Source: an uncultured Clostridia bacterium
GTDB taxonomy: Bacteria > Bacillota > Clostridia > Lachnospirales > CAG-274
DNA length: 64,000 nucleotides
Reading direction: 5' to 3'
NCBI GenBank assembly: GCA_947585865.1
Contig: CANPXH010000003.1
Span: 1-64,000, forward strand
The notes beneath the pieces were generated by a model. It did no database searches and was not told the DNA's origin. It saw only the letters and a list, made by a program, of their open reading frames with translations. Both the position numbers and the translations under genes were made by a program. Of this stretch, positions 40,761-50,431 are shown in pieces (the first letter of the stretch is position 1; the number at the start of each line of letters is the position of its first letter).

Positions 40761-43046
40761 AGTTTTTATCTCCTTTTTATATTTTATTTTTCGGTCCTTT
40801 TTAGGACTGAATATATCGATAAGATTAAGTCTTAAAGCATTTGAGACCACGCAGAAGCTGGACAAACTCATTGCCGCAGCGGCAAACATAGGGTCAAGCC
40901 TTAAGTTGAATATGGGTATAAGAAGTCCTGCGGCGATAGGGATGCCTATCACGTTATAGAAAAATGCCCAAAACAAATTCTCATGTATATTTTTAAGCGT
41001 TGCCCTGCTCAGCCTTATGGCAGCGGGAACATCGCTGAGTTTACTGTTCATAAGGACTATATCCGCAGCATCTATGGCAATATCGGTGCCTGCGCCTATG
41101 GCGATGCCTATATCGGCGCCTGTAAGTGCAGGCGCATCGTTTATACCATCGCCGACCATGGCAGCTTTGCCTTTGCTTTTAAGTGAGGAAATAGCCTTTT
41201 CCTTGCCATTTGGCAATACTCCGGCTATCACTTGATCCACTCCCGCCTGTTTGCCCACTGCGGCAGCGGTCCTTTCATTGTCGCCTGTTATCATTACAAC
41301 GTTTATGCCCATATTTTTAAGCTCTGAAACGGCTCTTGCGCTGTCTTCCTTTATTACATCGGCAACGGCTATTATGCCTATAGCATCCTTTTCCCTTCCG
41401 AAGAACAAAGGAGTCTTGCCTTCTTCCGAAAGTCTTTCGTATGTCTTTACGGCATCTTCGGATAACTTTACCTCTGAGCTTATAAATTTGAAATTTCCGC
41501 CTATCAGCTTTTTGCCGTCAAGCATAGCTGTAAGTCCGTTGCCCGGCAGCACCTTGAAATCGGTGACTTCGTGATACGGTATATTTTCTTCGCTGCCCTT
41601 TTCCATAACGGCTCTCGCAAGGGGATGCTCGCTTTTTCTCTCCAAGGAATAAGCCAGTGTGAGCAGCTCATTTTCACTTATGCCTTTGCTGGGTATCACA
41701 TCCGTAACGACAGGCTCGCCCTTTGTGATGGTTCCTGTCTTATCCAATGCCACAACATTTACTCTGCCCGTTTCTTCAAGAGAAACGGCGGTCTTGAAAA
41801 GTATACCGTGCTTTGCGCCTACGCCGTTGCCGACCATTATTGCAACGGGTGTCGCCAATCCCAGTGCACAAGGGCAGCTTATTACCAGCACGGATATCCC
41901 TCTTGCCAAAGCAAAGCCGAAGCTTTGACCCGCTATGAGCCAAATTGCTATTGTGATCAAGGCTATGGTAATTACTGTGGGAACGAACACGCCCGATACC
42001 TTATCGGCTATTTTTGCAATAGGCGCCTTTGTGGCGGCAGCATCGCTCACCATTTTTATTATTTGCGAAAGAGTAGTATCTTCTCCCACATTAGTGGCCT
42101 CGCAGCGTATATAGCCGGATCTGTTTGATGTGGCGGCGGATACCCTGTCTCCCACAGATTTGTCAACGGGAATGCTTTCTCCTGTGAGCGCAGATTCGTC
42201 AACGGCACTTATACCCTCCGTTACGATACCGTCTACGGGTATATTTTCCCCGGGGCGTACTGCAAATATATCGCCTTTTTTGACCTGCTCCACGGGAACT
42301 GTCACTTCAATGCCGTCTTGTATTACAACGGCTGTTTTGGGAGCAAGCTTCATAAGGGATCTTATGGCATCTGTGGTTTTGCCCTTTGATCGTGCCTCCA
42401 GCATTTTGCCTACGGTTATAAGGGTAAGTATCATGGCGGCGGACTCAAAATAGAACTCATGCATATATGCCATTTCCGCCGACATATCCCCCTTCATCAC
42501 GGCATCCGTCATTGCAAAAAGAGCATACAAGCTGTATACAAAAGAAGCCGTGGAGCCAAGAGCCACAAGAGTATCCATATTAGGCGCTCTGTGCCAAAGG
42601 CTCTTGAAGCCGCTTATGAAAAACTTTTGATTTATGACCATTATGATGCCGGAAAGAAGCAATTGTATGATACCCTGAGCAATATGATTTTTCTCCAAAA
42701 TTTCAGGCAAAGGCCAACCCCACATCATATGACCCATTGATATATACATAAGAGCCGCCAAAAAGCCTAAGGATAATATGAGCCTTCTTTTGAGCACAGG
42801 CGTTTCCCTGTCTGCCAAGGCGTCTTCGCTCTCGGCTTTATTTTCGGCGCCCTTCAATGATGCGCCGTAGCCTGCAGCCGTTACTGCAAAAATAATGTCT
42901 TTTGGGCTTGCCGTTCCTTCAACCGCCATAGAGTTCGTGAGAAGACTGACCGAGCAGGAGCTCACTCCCTCCACTGCCATGACAGCCTTTTCGACTCTTG
43001 CGCTGCAAGCCGCACAACTCATTCCCGTTACATTATACTGCTCCAT
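40560..43046 (-). CDS. copA: Copper-exporting P1B-type ATPase with N- and C-terminal metal-binding domains
   Basis: An 828-residue copper efflux pump. An N-terminal HMA domain has GMSCAAC (Cys 11 and 14). The transmembrane metal site is VISCPCALG (about residue 386), the phosphorylated Asp is in DKTGT (about 435) and SEHPLA is the HP motif. [10 protein letters not shown] lies near 636. A second HMA domain with GMMCPHCEA is fused at the C-terminus (residues 763-828) through a basic linker. Such C-terminal fusions occur in related clostridia as I remember. An internal ribosome site precedes Met763 (separate entry). The gene follows csoR and a Cys-rich membrane peptide gene whose stop overlaps its start, so copper-dependent derepression is expected. 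Confidence 0.96.
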   Translation of the reverse strand: MEQYNVTGMSCAACSARVEKAVMAVEGVSSCSVSLLTNSMAVEGTASPKDIIFAVTAAGYGASLKGAENKAESEDALADRETPVLKRRLILSLGFLAALMYISMGHMMWGWPLPEILEKNHIAQGIIQLLLSGIIMVINQKFFISGFKSLWHRAPNMDTLVALGSTASFVYSLYALFAMTDAVMKGDMSAEMAYMHEFYFESAAMILTLITVGKMLEARSKGKTTDAIRSLMKLAPKTAVVIQDGIEVTVPVEQVKKGDIFAVRPGENIPVDGIVTEGISAVDESALTGESIPVDKSVGDRVSAATSNRSGYIRCEATNVGEDTTLSQIIKMVSDAAATKAPIAKIADKVSGVFVPTVITIALITIAIWLIAGQSFGFALARGISVLVISCPCALGLATPVAIMVGNGVGAKHGILFKTAVSLEETGRVNVVALDKTGTITKGEPVVTDVIPSKGISENELLTLAYSLERKSEHPLARAVMEKGSEENIPYHEVTDFKVLPGNGLTAMLDGKKLIGGNFKFISSEVKLSEDAVKTYERLSEEGKTPLFFGREKDAIGIIAVADVIKEDSARAVSELKNMGINVVMITGDNERTAAAVGKQAGVDQVIAGVLPNGKEKAISSLKSKGKAAMVGDGINDAPALTGADIGIAIGAGTDIAIDAADIVLMNSKLSDVPAAIRLSRATLKNIHENLFWAFFYNVIGIPIAAGLLIPIFNLRLDPMFAAAAMSLSSFCVVSNALRLNLIDIFSPKKDRKIKYKKEIKTMEKTIRIEGMMCPHCEAAVKKCLEALPQVDKAEVSHEKGTAVITLNAEISGDVITKAVEEQGYKVI

Positions 43047-43195
43047 TATTTTTCCTCCTCATTCGCCTTATGCTTTTGGCCGCATCTGCAGCAGTCGCCG
43101 CAGCAGCCGCCTTGCCCTCTGAAATGCTTGAGAGATGACTTAACGGCAAAAAAGGCGATCAATCCAATTATAAGTATCACGATTATATTTCCCAT
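43046..43195 (-). CDS. Small Cys-rich membrane peptide (FeoB-associated-like)
   Basis: A 49-residue protein too short for ordinary gene calling. Residues 3-18 form one membrane segment ([16 protein letters not shown]). The tail has five cysteines in CCGDCCRC (31-38) followed by HK and EEEK. The layout matches the FeoB-associated Cys-rich membrane protein group, small metal-linked peptides next to metal transporters. It lies between csoR (12-bp gap) and copA (stop overlaps the copA ATG by one base as TAATG), so a role in copper handling is inferred. GGAGAGCC precedes the ATG. Confidence 0.82.
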   Translation of the reverse strand: MGNIIVILIIGLIAFFAVKSSLKHFRGQGGCCGDCCRCGQKHKANEEEK

Positions 43196-43206
43196 AACGG
43201 CTCTCC

Positions 43207-43500
43207 TTATTTCATTATCCTTTGCAGAATATCTACCAATTCGTCAACAGTCTCCGTGCGCCCGCCTTTTATATCGTTAACGACACAAGACCTGATGTGC
43301 TCTGCAAGCAGTTCTTTATTAAAGGACTTAAGGGCAGCGTTTACGGCGGCCACCTGTATGAGTATATCGGCACAGTATATATTTTTTTCCACCATACCTC
43401 TTATCCCTCTTATCTGTCCTTCTATTCTGTTGAGCCTGTTTATAAGGCTTTTATATTCCTCTGCCGAGCGTTCCTTCGTTCTGTGGCAGCAATTGTCCAT
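43207..43500 (-). CDS. csoR: Copper-sensing repressor CsoR
   Basis: A 97-residue all-helical DUF156 regulator. The Cu(I) ligand pattern is complete: Cys in NIYCADIL (about 43), then EHIRSC giving His and Cys four residues apart (about 68 and 72). RLNRIEGQIRGIRGMVE is the family N-terminal helix. Cu(I) binding releases it from DNA. It heads the csoR - Cys-rich peptide - copA operon, and two GC-rich inverted repeats overlap its promoter, so autoregulation is expected. Confidence 0.94.
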   Translation of the reverse strand: MDNCCHRTKERSAEEYKSLINRLNRIEGQIRGIRGMVEKNIYCADILIQVAAVNAALKSFNKELLAEHIRSCVVNDIKGGRTETVDELVDILQRIMK

Positions 43501-43520
43501 AATATCACCTCAATATCAAA

Positions 43521-43570
43521 ATACCCCCTACAGGTATACTGATTATATACCTATGGGGGGTATTTGTCAA
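43521..43570 (-). promoter_or_regulatory. csoR promoter with two CsoR boxes
   Basis: Minus strand TTGACA (43565-43570), 17-bp spacer and TATAAT (43542-43547). ATACCCCCTACAGGTAT (43521-43537) and ATACCTATGGGGGGTAT (43547-43563) are near mirror copies of the CsoR operator. One box fills the spacer and the other covers the start site, an ideal arrangement for repression. Confidence 0.88.
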
Positions 43571-43626
43571 TACTTATTTTTATATATTTCTTAAAAGACC
43601 GTACTTAATATGAATATAGCCGTTGT

Positions 43627-44019
43627 CTAAAATTTTATCTCTGTTGAAGGCTCTGTAAATGAACATATCATTGCTGTTACATCCTTAAGATAAAACACCT
43701 CCGTGTTGCCGTCTCCCGGCTTATATTTTGCCTGAAGCGTAGGATAGCTTTCCAGCAGATGAGCCTGTGCCGCCGTATTGTCGTCATATATGGCCTTGCC
43801 TGTAAGTCTTATCCATTTGTCATTGTACATGGCGCTTATCTCTATATTCGGATTCATCTTCATCTGCTTTGAAACAGCCTTTGTTTTACCTGTTTGTATA
43901 TACAGCCTGCCGTCAAAAATATCTATGGTGCCAAAGGGCCTTACCCTAGGCTGATCCTTGTCCGTTGTGGCAAGATAATATATACCCACGCTTTTTAAAA
44001 ACTCGTAGACTTCGTTCAT
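43627..44019 (-). CDS. Pyridoxamine 5'-phosphate oxidase-family protein
   Basis: A 130-residue split-barrel flavin-binding family protein. The opening MNEVYEFLKSVGIYYLATTDKDQPRVRPFGTIDIFDGRLYIQTGK is typical of short FMN-binding members, and CS near the C-terminus is not catalytic. These proteins bind FMN or F420-like cofactors; the substrate is unknown and it should not be called PdxH. Start ATG 44019 has GGAGG ten bases upstream; the longer frame to 44055 overlaps ftsW. It lies 16 bp after ftsW but is probably an accidental neighbour of the dcw cluster. Confidence 0.85.
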   Translation of the reverse strand: MNEVYEFLKSVGIYYLATTDKDQPRVRPFGTIDIFDGRLYIQTGKTKAVSKQMKMNPNIEISAMYNDKWIRLTGKAIYDDNTAAQAHLLESYPTLQAKYKPGDGNTEVFYLKDVTAMICSFTEPSTEIKF

Positions 44020-44035
44020 TTTTATTTCCTCCGTT

Positions 44036-45223
44036 TTATCTGCTGTTTCTTCCATGATATCTGGATATATTCATAAGCACGCCCATAGAACCGAGCATCA
44101 TTACAAGAGATGTGCCGCCGTAGCTTATAAACGGCAGCGGTATTCCCGTATTGGGAATGGTATTTGTAACAACGGCTATATTTATTATCACCTGCACCGC
44201 TATCATTGTGGTGATGCCTATGGCCAAGAGCATTGAAAACGGCTCCTTTGCCTGTCTTATGGCTATGTATACTCCACGCCATATGAGCACTATGAATATA
44301 GTTATTATGATAGCCGCTCCGAACCAACCCAATTCCTCGCATATAATGGCAAATATAATGTCATTATGTGCCTCCGGCATATAGCCGAGCTTCTGTCTCG
44401 AACCGCCTATGCCCAGTCCGAACATACCTCCGCTGGCTATGGAATACAGAGACTGAAGCACCTGATAGCCCTTTTCATTGGCAACGCTTTCGGGATGCCG
44501 CCATGCCTGTACTCTGTCGCTTCGCCACGAACCGAATATCATAAATATAACGCCTGCTATACCTGCGGCCGTAGGCGCAAGGAAATATTGAAGCTTCGTG
44601 GTATATACAAAAAGCATAACCATACTTATGGCGCCCATTACTATAGCCGTACTGAGGTTCTCTACGGCTACAAGTCCGCAAGGCAAGGCAACTATGACCA
44701 AATACCTTGCAAAATCCCTCCACGAGCGGAAAATAGTCTTATCCTCTGTAAGGAGAGTAGCAAGAGTGATTATGAGCACTATCTTGGCCACCTCCGACGG
44801 CTGGAATTCAAATGCGCCTATACCGAGCCACCTTTTTGCACCGTTGTGCTCTATGCCGAGAGGCGTTATTACAAGTATGAGAAGTATGCAGGAAAGTATG
44901 TAGCCCGGGCGCACAAGTCTTTTCAAAAGCTCATGAGGAAACTTGCTTGCCAAAAACATTGCCACAAAGCCTACGGCAGAGAAAAACAATTCCTTTTTGA
45001 GATAAGAATACATATCTCCGTTTCCTCTTCCTGCTGTGTAATAGCTTGAACTGAATACCATAACTATGCCAAAGCCCACAAGGAGTATCACGCACAGAAG
45101 TATTATATAGTCTATTTCGCCTATAAATATTTTCTTTTTTTTCTTAGGCGGTCTTTCATTGTATTGATAATTGCCGCCTCTGTTTCTGTTTAGGGTGGGC
45201 AAATCGTAGCCTCTGCCTGCCAT
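44036..45223 (-). CDS. ftsW: SEDS peptidoglycan polymerase FtsW/SpoVE
   Basis: A polytopic (about 10 segments) glycosyltransferase that polymerises lipid II at the septum or spore cortex with a partner class B PBP. The 395-residue protein has a basic N-terminal tail (PPKKKKKIF) and the SEDS motifs AKRWLGIGAFEFQPSEVAKI (about 128-147), GSRQKLGYMPEAHNDIIFAIICEELG and the C-terminal NTGIPLPFISYGGTSLV. The start at 45223 is supported by CAGGTG; a GTG at 45232 is possible. Two PBPs in the same cluster mean that either the FtsW or the SpoVE role is possible. Confidence 0.92.
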   Translation of the reverse strand: MAGRGYDLPTLNRNRGGNYQYNERPPKKKKKIFIGEIDYIILLCVILLVGFGIVMVFSSSYYTAGRGNGDMYSYLKKELFFSAVGFVAMFLASKFPHELLKRLVRPGYILSCILLILVITPLGIEHNGAKRWLGIGAFEFQPSEVAKIVLIITLATLLTEDKTIFRSWRDFARYLVIVALPCGLVAVENLSTAIVMGAISMVMLFVYTTKLQYFLAPTAAGIAGVIFMIFGSWRSDRVQAWRHPESVANEKGYQVLQSLYSIASGGMFGLGIGGSRQKLGYMPEAHNDIIFAIICEELGWFGAAIIITIFIVLIWRGVYIAIRQAKEPFSMLLAIGITTMIAVQVIINIAVVTNTIPNTGIPLPFISYGGTSLVMMLGSMGVLMNISRYHGRNSR

Positions 45224-45235
45224 AATGATCACCTG

Positions 45236-46594
45236 CTACTTAAGTCTTTTTACATAGTCCTTGAATATTGCTCCTCTTTGCTCATAAGAATCAAACATAT
45301 CCCAGCTTGCGCAGGCAGGTGAAAGCAGTACACAGTCTCCCGCCTCTGCATTTTCATAGCAGAGATCTATCGCTTGGGTAAATGTATCGGCCGTTTTGTA
45401 ATTTGTGAAGCCGGCCTCATCAAGAGTACAGGTCACTATCTTCTTGACAGCGCCTATCACCGCAGCAAATTTTACCCTGCCCTCAAATGCCGCAACAAAG
45501 TCACTGTAGTCCGAACCCTTGTCATAGCCTCCTATTATAAGGCATATGGGTCTCTTCATTGCCTCCAATGCCTTTATTGAAGCGTCGGGGTTAGTGCCCT
45601 TTGAATCGTTGTAAAATTCTATGTCGTTTATTGTAGTCACATATTCTATCCTGTGCTCCACCGCCTTGAATTCCCTGAGCACCCTCCTTGTTATATCCAA
45701 GGGTACGCCAAAGGCCGTGGCGCAGCCTATGGCCGCCATAGCATTTTCCACATTATGGCCGCCCAATATATTGAGCTCGTCTATGTCCAATACCTTTTCG
45801 TCATAGCCCAATGTTCTTATATATATGCTGTTTTCATCGGAATATATTCCCTCGGCGATCTCATTATCCAAAGAAAAATATATTACCTTTGCCTTTGTCT
45901 TGCCTGCCATTGCCGCAGTAACAGTGTCGTTGCGGTTAAGTATGCAAAAGTCTTGGGGAGTCTGATTTTCAAATATTCTTTCCTTTGCCGCAATATAGTT
46001 TTCTATGCTGTGATGTCTGTTCAAATGATCCGGGGTAATGTTCAGCACCGCACTTATCTTTGGCCTGAATGTATCTATGGTCTCAAGCTGGAAGCTGGAA
46101 AGCTCCGCAACAACGGCACCGTCATTTGTCGTATTAAGCACCTCCTTGGCAAAGGGTTCGCCTATATTCCCCACCACATAGGTATTTTCCTTGTAGGCCT
46201 TTAAAATATCTCCTACAATGGTGGTGGTCGTAGTTTTGCCGTTTGTGCCTGTAATGGCTATGACAGGTGACTTACAGTATCTGTAAGCAAGCTCTATCTC
46301 TCCTATCACCTCTATGCCCAGCTTTCTTGCCTTATTTACAAAGGGAAGATCCGTAGGCACTCCGGGGCTCATTACGAGCATATCCATATCTGCTATTATA
46401 TCATCGGGATTTGTGCCAAGGTAAAGCTCTATGCCTTCTGCTTCAAGCCCGTTCAAGGTTTCTCTGTCCAGCTTATCCTCGGTCTTGGCATCTTGTATTA
46501 TTACGTCTGCTCCGAATTTTCTCAAAAGATGTGCGGCAGCTATACCGCTTTTGGCAATGCCGCTTACCAATACCTTTTTATTTTTTACATCCAT
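45236..46594 (-). CDS. murD: UDP-N-acetylmuramoyl-L-alanine:D-glutamate ligase
   Basis: Adds D-glutamate to UDP-MurNAc-L-Ala in the cytoplasm. The 452-residue ligase has an N-terminal substrate domain (VLVSGIAKSGIAAAHLLRKFG), the ATP loop AITGTNGKTTTTT (about 114-126), NITPDHLNRHHS (about 187) and the C-terminal FYNDSKGTNPDASIKALEAM (about 330) motif. It lies between mraY and ftsW, the standard dcw order. Gaps are 12-18 bp, so it is in the same transcript. Confidence 0.97.
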   Translation of the reverse strand: MDVKNKKVLVSGIAKSGIAAAHLLRKFGADVIIQDAKTEDKLDRETLNGLEAEGIELYLGTNPDDIIADMDMLVMSPGVPTDLPFVNKARKLGIEVIGEIELAYRYCKSPVIAITGTNGKTTTTTIVGDILKAYKENTYVVGNIGEPFAKEVLNTTNDGAVVAELSSFQLETIDTFRPKISAVLNITPDHLNRHHSIENYIAAKERIFENQTPQDFCILNRNDTVTAAMAGKTKAKVIYFSLDNEIAEGIYSDENSIYIRTLGYDEKVLDIDELNILGGHNVENAMAAIGCATAFGVPLDITRRVLREFKAVEHRIEYVTTINDIEFYNDSKGTNPDASIKALEAMKRPICLIIGGYDKGSDYSDFVAAFEGRVKFAAVIGAVKKIVTCTLDEAGFTNYKTADTFTQAIDLCYENAEAGDCVLLSPACASWDMFDSYEQRGAIFKDYVKRLK

Positions 46595-46612
46595 AATATC
46601 CTACCTCTCTTG

Positions 46613-47590
46613 TTAAAACAAATTTCTTGACGCCATAAAGCCTATAAGACACATTACGGCAGTAACGATCCAAAAAAGCTGTACTACCTTTATGCCGGGC
46701 ATACCGCTGAGTTCAAAATGGTGGTGAATAGGCGCCATTTTAAATATTCTTTTGCCATGAGTCGCCTTGAAATATGCGACCTGTATTATAACGGAAAGGC
46801 TTTCGCATACGTATATGAAGCCCACTATCACAAGTATAACGGGCATCTTTGTTATGACCGCAACGCTTGCCACAAAGCCGCCTAAGGCAAGAGAGCCTGT
46901 ATCTCCCATAAACACCTTGGCAGGATGTGAATTGAAAACAAGAAAGCCCAAAAGAGAGCCTGCCGCCGCACCGCATATAGGCACAAGGCCATAGTGACCG
47001 GATGCCGCCGCTATGAACAGGAAGAACACGGCTACAAGCACAGTTACGCCGCTTGCCAGTCCGTCAAGCCCGTCTGTAAGATTAACGCTGTTTACAGTGC
47101 CTACCATTACAAAGAAAAGAAACGGAGCATAAAGTATGCCCAGATCTATCGTCATACCATGGGTAAAGGGAACGTATATATCCGTACCCAAATTTCCCAG
47201 CTTTATATAAAGGTAAAAAAGAACAGTGACCACAAGCTGAAAAATTATTTTCTGAAGAGGTTTGAGCCCCTCGTTATGCTTTCTTACCACCTTTATGTAA
47301 TCATCTATAAAGCCTACCGTGCCATAGCATACGGTAATAAGAAGAACGACCACTGCCTCTGTATATCCCCATACAAAGAAGAGAGAAGCAATGACTAGGC
47401 TTATAAGTATCATAACGCCGCCCATTGTGGGAGTACCCTGTTTTTTCATATGGCTCTTAGGGCCTTCTTCTCTTATGGGCTGGCCGAACTTCATTTTGTG
47501 GAGCACAGGTATAATAACAGGGCAAAGTATTACATTTACTATAAATGCAATGAGCATTGCGTATACTGCCTGCATCAATTCATTGTTCAT
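46613..47590 (-). CDS. mraY: Phospho-N-acetylmuramoyl-pentapeptide transferase
   Basis: Integral membrane enzyme making lipid I from UDP-MurNAc-pentapeptide and undecaprenyl phosphate. The 325-residue protein has about ten membrane segments with the catalytic motifs GTPTMGG (about 52), FIDDYIKVVRKHNEGL (about 93), NLTDGLDGLASG (about 170), GDTGSLALGG (about 231) and APIHHHFEL (about 287). Its ATG overlaps the murF stop by one base (TAATG). Confidence 0.97.
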   Translation of the reverse strand: MNNELMQAVYAMLIAFIVNVILCPVIIPVLHKMKFGQPIREEGPKSHMKKQGTPTMGGVMILISLVIASLFFVWGYTEAVVVLLITVCYGTVGFIDDYIKVVRKHNEGLKPLQKIIFQLVVTVLFYLYIKLGNLGTDIYVPFTHGMTIDLGILYAPFLFFVMVGTVNSVNLTDGLDGLASGVTVLVAVFFLFIAAASGHYGLVPICGAAAGSLLGFLVFNSHPAKVFMGDTGSLALGGFVASVAVITKMPVILVIVGFIYVCESLSVIIQVAYFKATHGKRIFKMAPIHHHFELSGMPGIKVVQLFWIVTAVMCLIGFMASRNLF

Positions 47591-48936
47591 TATTTCTCAC
47601 CTCTCAGCTTTTCGGTAGTTTTTTCAAAATGCATACCCCTTGACGCCTTCACCAGCACGACTGCGCCCTTGGGTATCAGTCTTTCAATATTTTCGTGGAA
47701 TTCCTCCTGGGTATTGAAATAATAGGCATTGCCGCCTTTATCGGCTGCGCCTCTGTACATATTTTCCGAAATGGGGCCTATGCACACTATTATGTCTATA
47801 TTTTTTTCTGCGGCGTACTCGCCCGTTTCATAGTGGAGCTGAGCCGCCATATCTCCAAGCTCAAGCATATCCCCTAATATGCAGCATCTGACTCCCTTTT
47901 CGGAAGCGATCACATCTATACCCGCTTTTACAGACTGGGGATTTGCATTATATGTATCATCGGCTATAGTATATTTATCCGTTTTTATTATATCCATCCT
48001 CTTGCCTGTGGGCACAAAGGTCTCAATGCCCGTTTTTATCTCCTTGGGCGTAAGACCCAGCTTAAAGGCAACGGCTGCCGCCGCAAGGGCGTTTGCCGCC
48101 ATATGTCTGCCCGGCACGGGAATGCTTACATCAAGGGATATATCTCCCCAATGTATTGTACAGTCTATGCCCTCAATGCCCTTTGGCACTATGTTGTCGG
48201 CATATATATCCGCTTTCCTCTCCGTGCTGTAATAGCATATGTTCTTATATTTATCCCTTACCGTTATGAGTTTGTCGTCATCGCCGTTGAGCACCTTGAA
48301 GCTGTCCTCGGACATTGACTCGAATATTTCGCACTTAGCCTTAAGTATGCCGTCTCTTGAGCCAAGATTTTCTATATGAGATACGCCTACGTTTGTTATA
48401 ACGGCTATATCCGGTTCGGCTATCGATGTGAGATAGCTTATTTCGTTGAAATGGTTCATACCCATTTCGATAACTGCACACCTTGTATTGTCCTCAAGTC
48501 TGAAAAGGGTAAGGGGAACGCCTATGTCGTTATTGAAATTCCCCTCTGTCTTAAGGGTATTGTATTTTTGTGAAAGCACTGATGCTATCATATCCTTTGT
48601 GGTAGTCTTGCCTACGCTGCCGGTTATCGCCACAAAGGGTATGTCGTGCTTCCTTCTGTAATATCTTGCTATATCGCCTAAAGCAAGCCTTGTATCCTCT
48701 ACCCTTACATAAGGGCATGGGCATTGTATATCTCTGCTTATCACAACGGCAGCAGCGCCTTTTTGCACCACTTCGTTTATAAAGCTATGGCCGTCGAATC
48801 TCTCGCCGCTCAAAGCCACGAAAAGGCAGCCCTTTTCTATTTTTCTGCTGTCTGTGGATATACCTGTTATTTCAACGCTGTCTCCTGCCAAGCTGCCGCC
48901 TGCGGCAGCGGCGATCTCTTCAAGTGTAAGCTTCAT
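47590..48936 (-). CDS. murF: UDP-MurNAc-tripeptide:D-Ala-D-Ala ligase
   Basis: Adds D-Ala-D-Ala to finish the muramyl pentapeptide. From ATG 48936 (GGGAG upstream; frame to 49020 overlaps murE) the protein has 448 residues. The ATP loop is AITGSVGKTTTKDM (about 108-121), followed by NNDIGVPLTLF, and ADDTYNANPQSVKAGID (about 322) is the MurF signature. It starts 1 bp downstream of the murE stop region and overlaps mraY by 1 bp, so it is tightly coupled within the dcw operon. Confidence 0.96.
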   Translation of the reverse strand: MKLTLEEIAAAAGGSLAGDSVEITGISTDSRKIEKGCLFVALSGERFDGHSFINEVVQKGAAAVVISRDIQCPCPYVRVEDTRLALGDIARYYRRKHDIPFVAITGSVGKTTTKDMIASVLSQKYNTLKTEGNFNNDIGVPLTLFRLEDNTRCAVIEMGMNHFNEISYLTSIAEPDIAVITNVGVSHIENLGSRDGILKAKCEIFESMSEDSFKVLNGDDDKLITVRDKYKNICYYSTERKADIYADNIVPKGIEGIDCTIHWGDISLDVSIPVPGRHMAANALAAAAVAFKLGLTPKEIKTGIETFVPTGKRMDIIKTDKYTIADDTYNANPQSVKAGIDVIASEKGVRCCILGDMLELGDMAAQLHYETGEYAAEKNIDIIVCIGPISENMYRGAADKGGNAYYFNTQEEFHENIERLIPKGAVVLVKASRGMHFEKTTEKLRGEK

Positions 48937-48937
48937 A

Positions 48938-50392
48938 CTATATTTCTCCCAGTGCTTCCTTTGCGACCTCCGTGTCGTCAAAGTGTATCGTCTTGTCCTT
49001 AAGTATCTGATAGTCTTCATGACCCTTGCCCGCTATTATGACGCTGTCGCCTCTTTGCGCCATGGCAACGGCTCTTTTAATAGCCTCTTTCCTGTCAACT
49101 ATCATTTCGTATTTATCGGTAACAGGCTTTACGCCTGCCTCTATCTCATCAAGTATCGCAGCGGGTTCTTCCGAACGTGGGTTGTCTGATGTAACTATGG
49201 CATAGTCGCTCAGTCGTGCCACCGTCTCGCCCATAATGGGTCTCTTTGTACGGTCTCTGTCTCCGCCGCAGCCGAATACCGTTATCACTCTCTTTTCGGT
49301 AAACTCTCTTACGCTTTTTATTATATTCTCCAGTCCGTCGGGAGTGTGGGCATAGTCTACTATCACATTGAAGCCCTTATCGTTTTTGATATTCTGTATC
49401 CTGCCCGGCACACCGTGTATATCCCGTATTCCCGCAGCTATATCCTCTGTGGGTATACCCATGACCAATGCGGTGCCTATGGCGCAAAGCGCATTATATA
49501 CGCTGAACCGACCGGGAACCATGAGCTCGAAGCTTACGTCTTTGCCCTTTATGTTTACCGTAAACAAAACTCTGTCCATTTTGTATACTATATTTTTCGC
49601 CTGCAGGTCGCTTGGCTTATCTATGCTGTATGTCATAATGTCGCAAAGGGCATTTTCTCTTATCTTATCCGCCCACTTGTCATCGGCATTTATGATACCG
49701 TGTTCGCACATGGTAAAGAGCCTTGCCTTGGCCTGACAGTAATTTTCCATTGTCTTGTGAAAATCAAGATGATCCTGAGTAAGATTTGTAAACACACCGA
49801 CCTTAAATGTTATGCCGTCTGTTTTCTTAAGAGCAAGCCCGTGGGATGATACCTCCATAACAGCACTGTCGCAGCCCTCGTCTGCCATAAGCTTTATTAT
49901 GGAATTGAGCTCAAGGGTATCCGGAGTCGTGCTTGTGGTCATGTGTATATCCTGCTTCACGCCGTTCACGGTAATGCCCACAGTGCCTATGACCCCTGTC
50001 TTTCTGCCGCAGTGTCTTAGTATGGAATCTATAAAATATGTGGAACTGGTCTTTCCGTTGGTTCCTGTTACGCCTATCATATCAAGCCTTTTGCTTGGAT
50101 GTGAATAAAAATTCGCCGCCATTATTGCAATAGCGTCTCTTGCAGATGCAACTCTGAACACCGTCATATCGTCGGGGCAGTCCGCCTCGTGCTCCGTAAC
50201 TACGGCTCTGCACCCCCGGTCATAGGCTGAAGGTATAAATTTATGGGCGTCTGTACTGAAGCCTACCATTGCCACAAAAAGGACATTTTCCTTTGCAAGC
50301 CTTGAATCTATGACTATATCCGAAATATCCGTATCGAGACTTCCCTGTACAAGCGTGCCTTCCGTATTTTCAAGTATATCTCTCAGTGTCAT
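48938..50392 (-). CDS. murE: UDP-MurNAc-L-Ala-D-Glu ligase, meso-diaminopimelate type
   Basis: Adds the third amino acid of the stem peptide. The 484-residue protein has the ATP loop VTGTNGKTSSTYF (about 105-117), LTQDHLDFHKTMENY (about 204) and the DNPRSEEP motif (about 403). The Arg in DNPR contacts the second carboxylate of meso-diaminopimelate, so the cell wall should be of the mDAP type rather than lysine type. It follows the spoVD-type gene by 39 bp. Confidence 0.96.
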   Translation of the reverse strand: MTLRDILENTEGTLVQGSLDTDISDIVIDSRLAKENVLFVAMVGFSTDAHKFIPSAYDRGCRAVVTEHEADCPDDMTVFRVASARDAIAIMAANFYSHPSKRLDMIGVTGTNGKTSSTYFIDSILRHCGRKTGVIGTVGITVNGVKQDIHMTTSTTPDTLELNSIIKLMADEGCDSAVMEVSSHGLALKKTDGITFKVGVFTNLTQDHLDFHKTMENYCQAKARLFTMCEHGIINADDKWADKIRENALCDIMTYSIDKPSDLQAKNIVYKMDRVLFTVNIKGKDVSFELMVPGRFSVYNALCAIGTALVMGIPTEDIAAGIRDIHGVPGRIQNIKNDKGFNVIVDYAHTPDGLENIIKSVREFTEKRVITVFGCGGDRDRTKRPIMGETVARLSDYAIVTSDNPRSEEPAAILDEIEAGVKPVTDKYEMIVDRKEAIKRAVAMAQRGDSVIIAGKGHEDYQILKDKTIHFDDTEVAKEALGEI

Positions 50393-50431
50393 CCATACCC
50401 ATCCTTTCTCTTTATATAGTATACACCCTTT

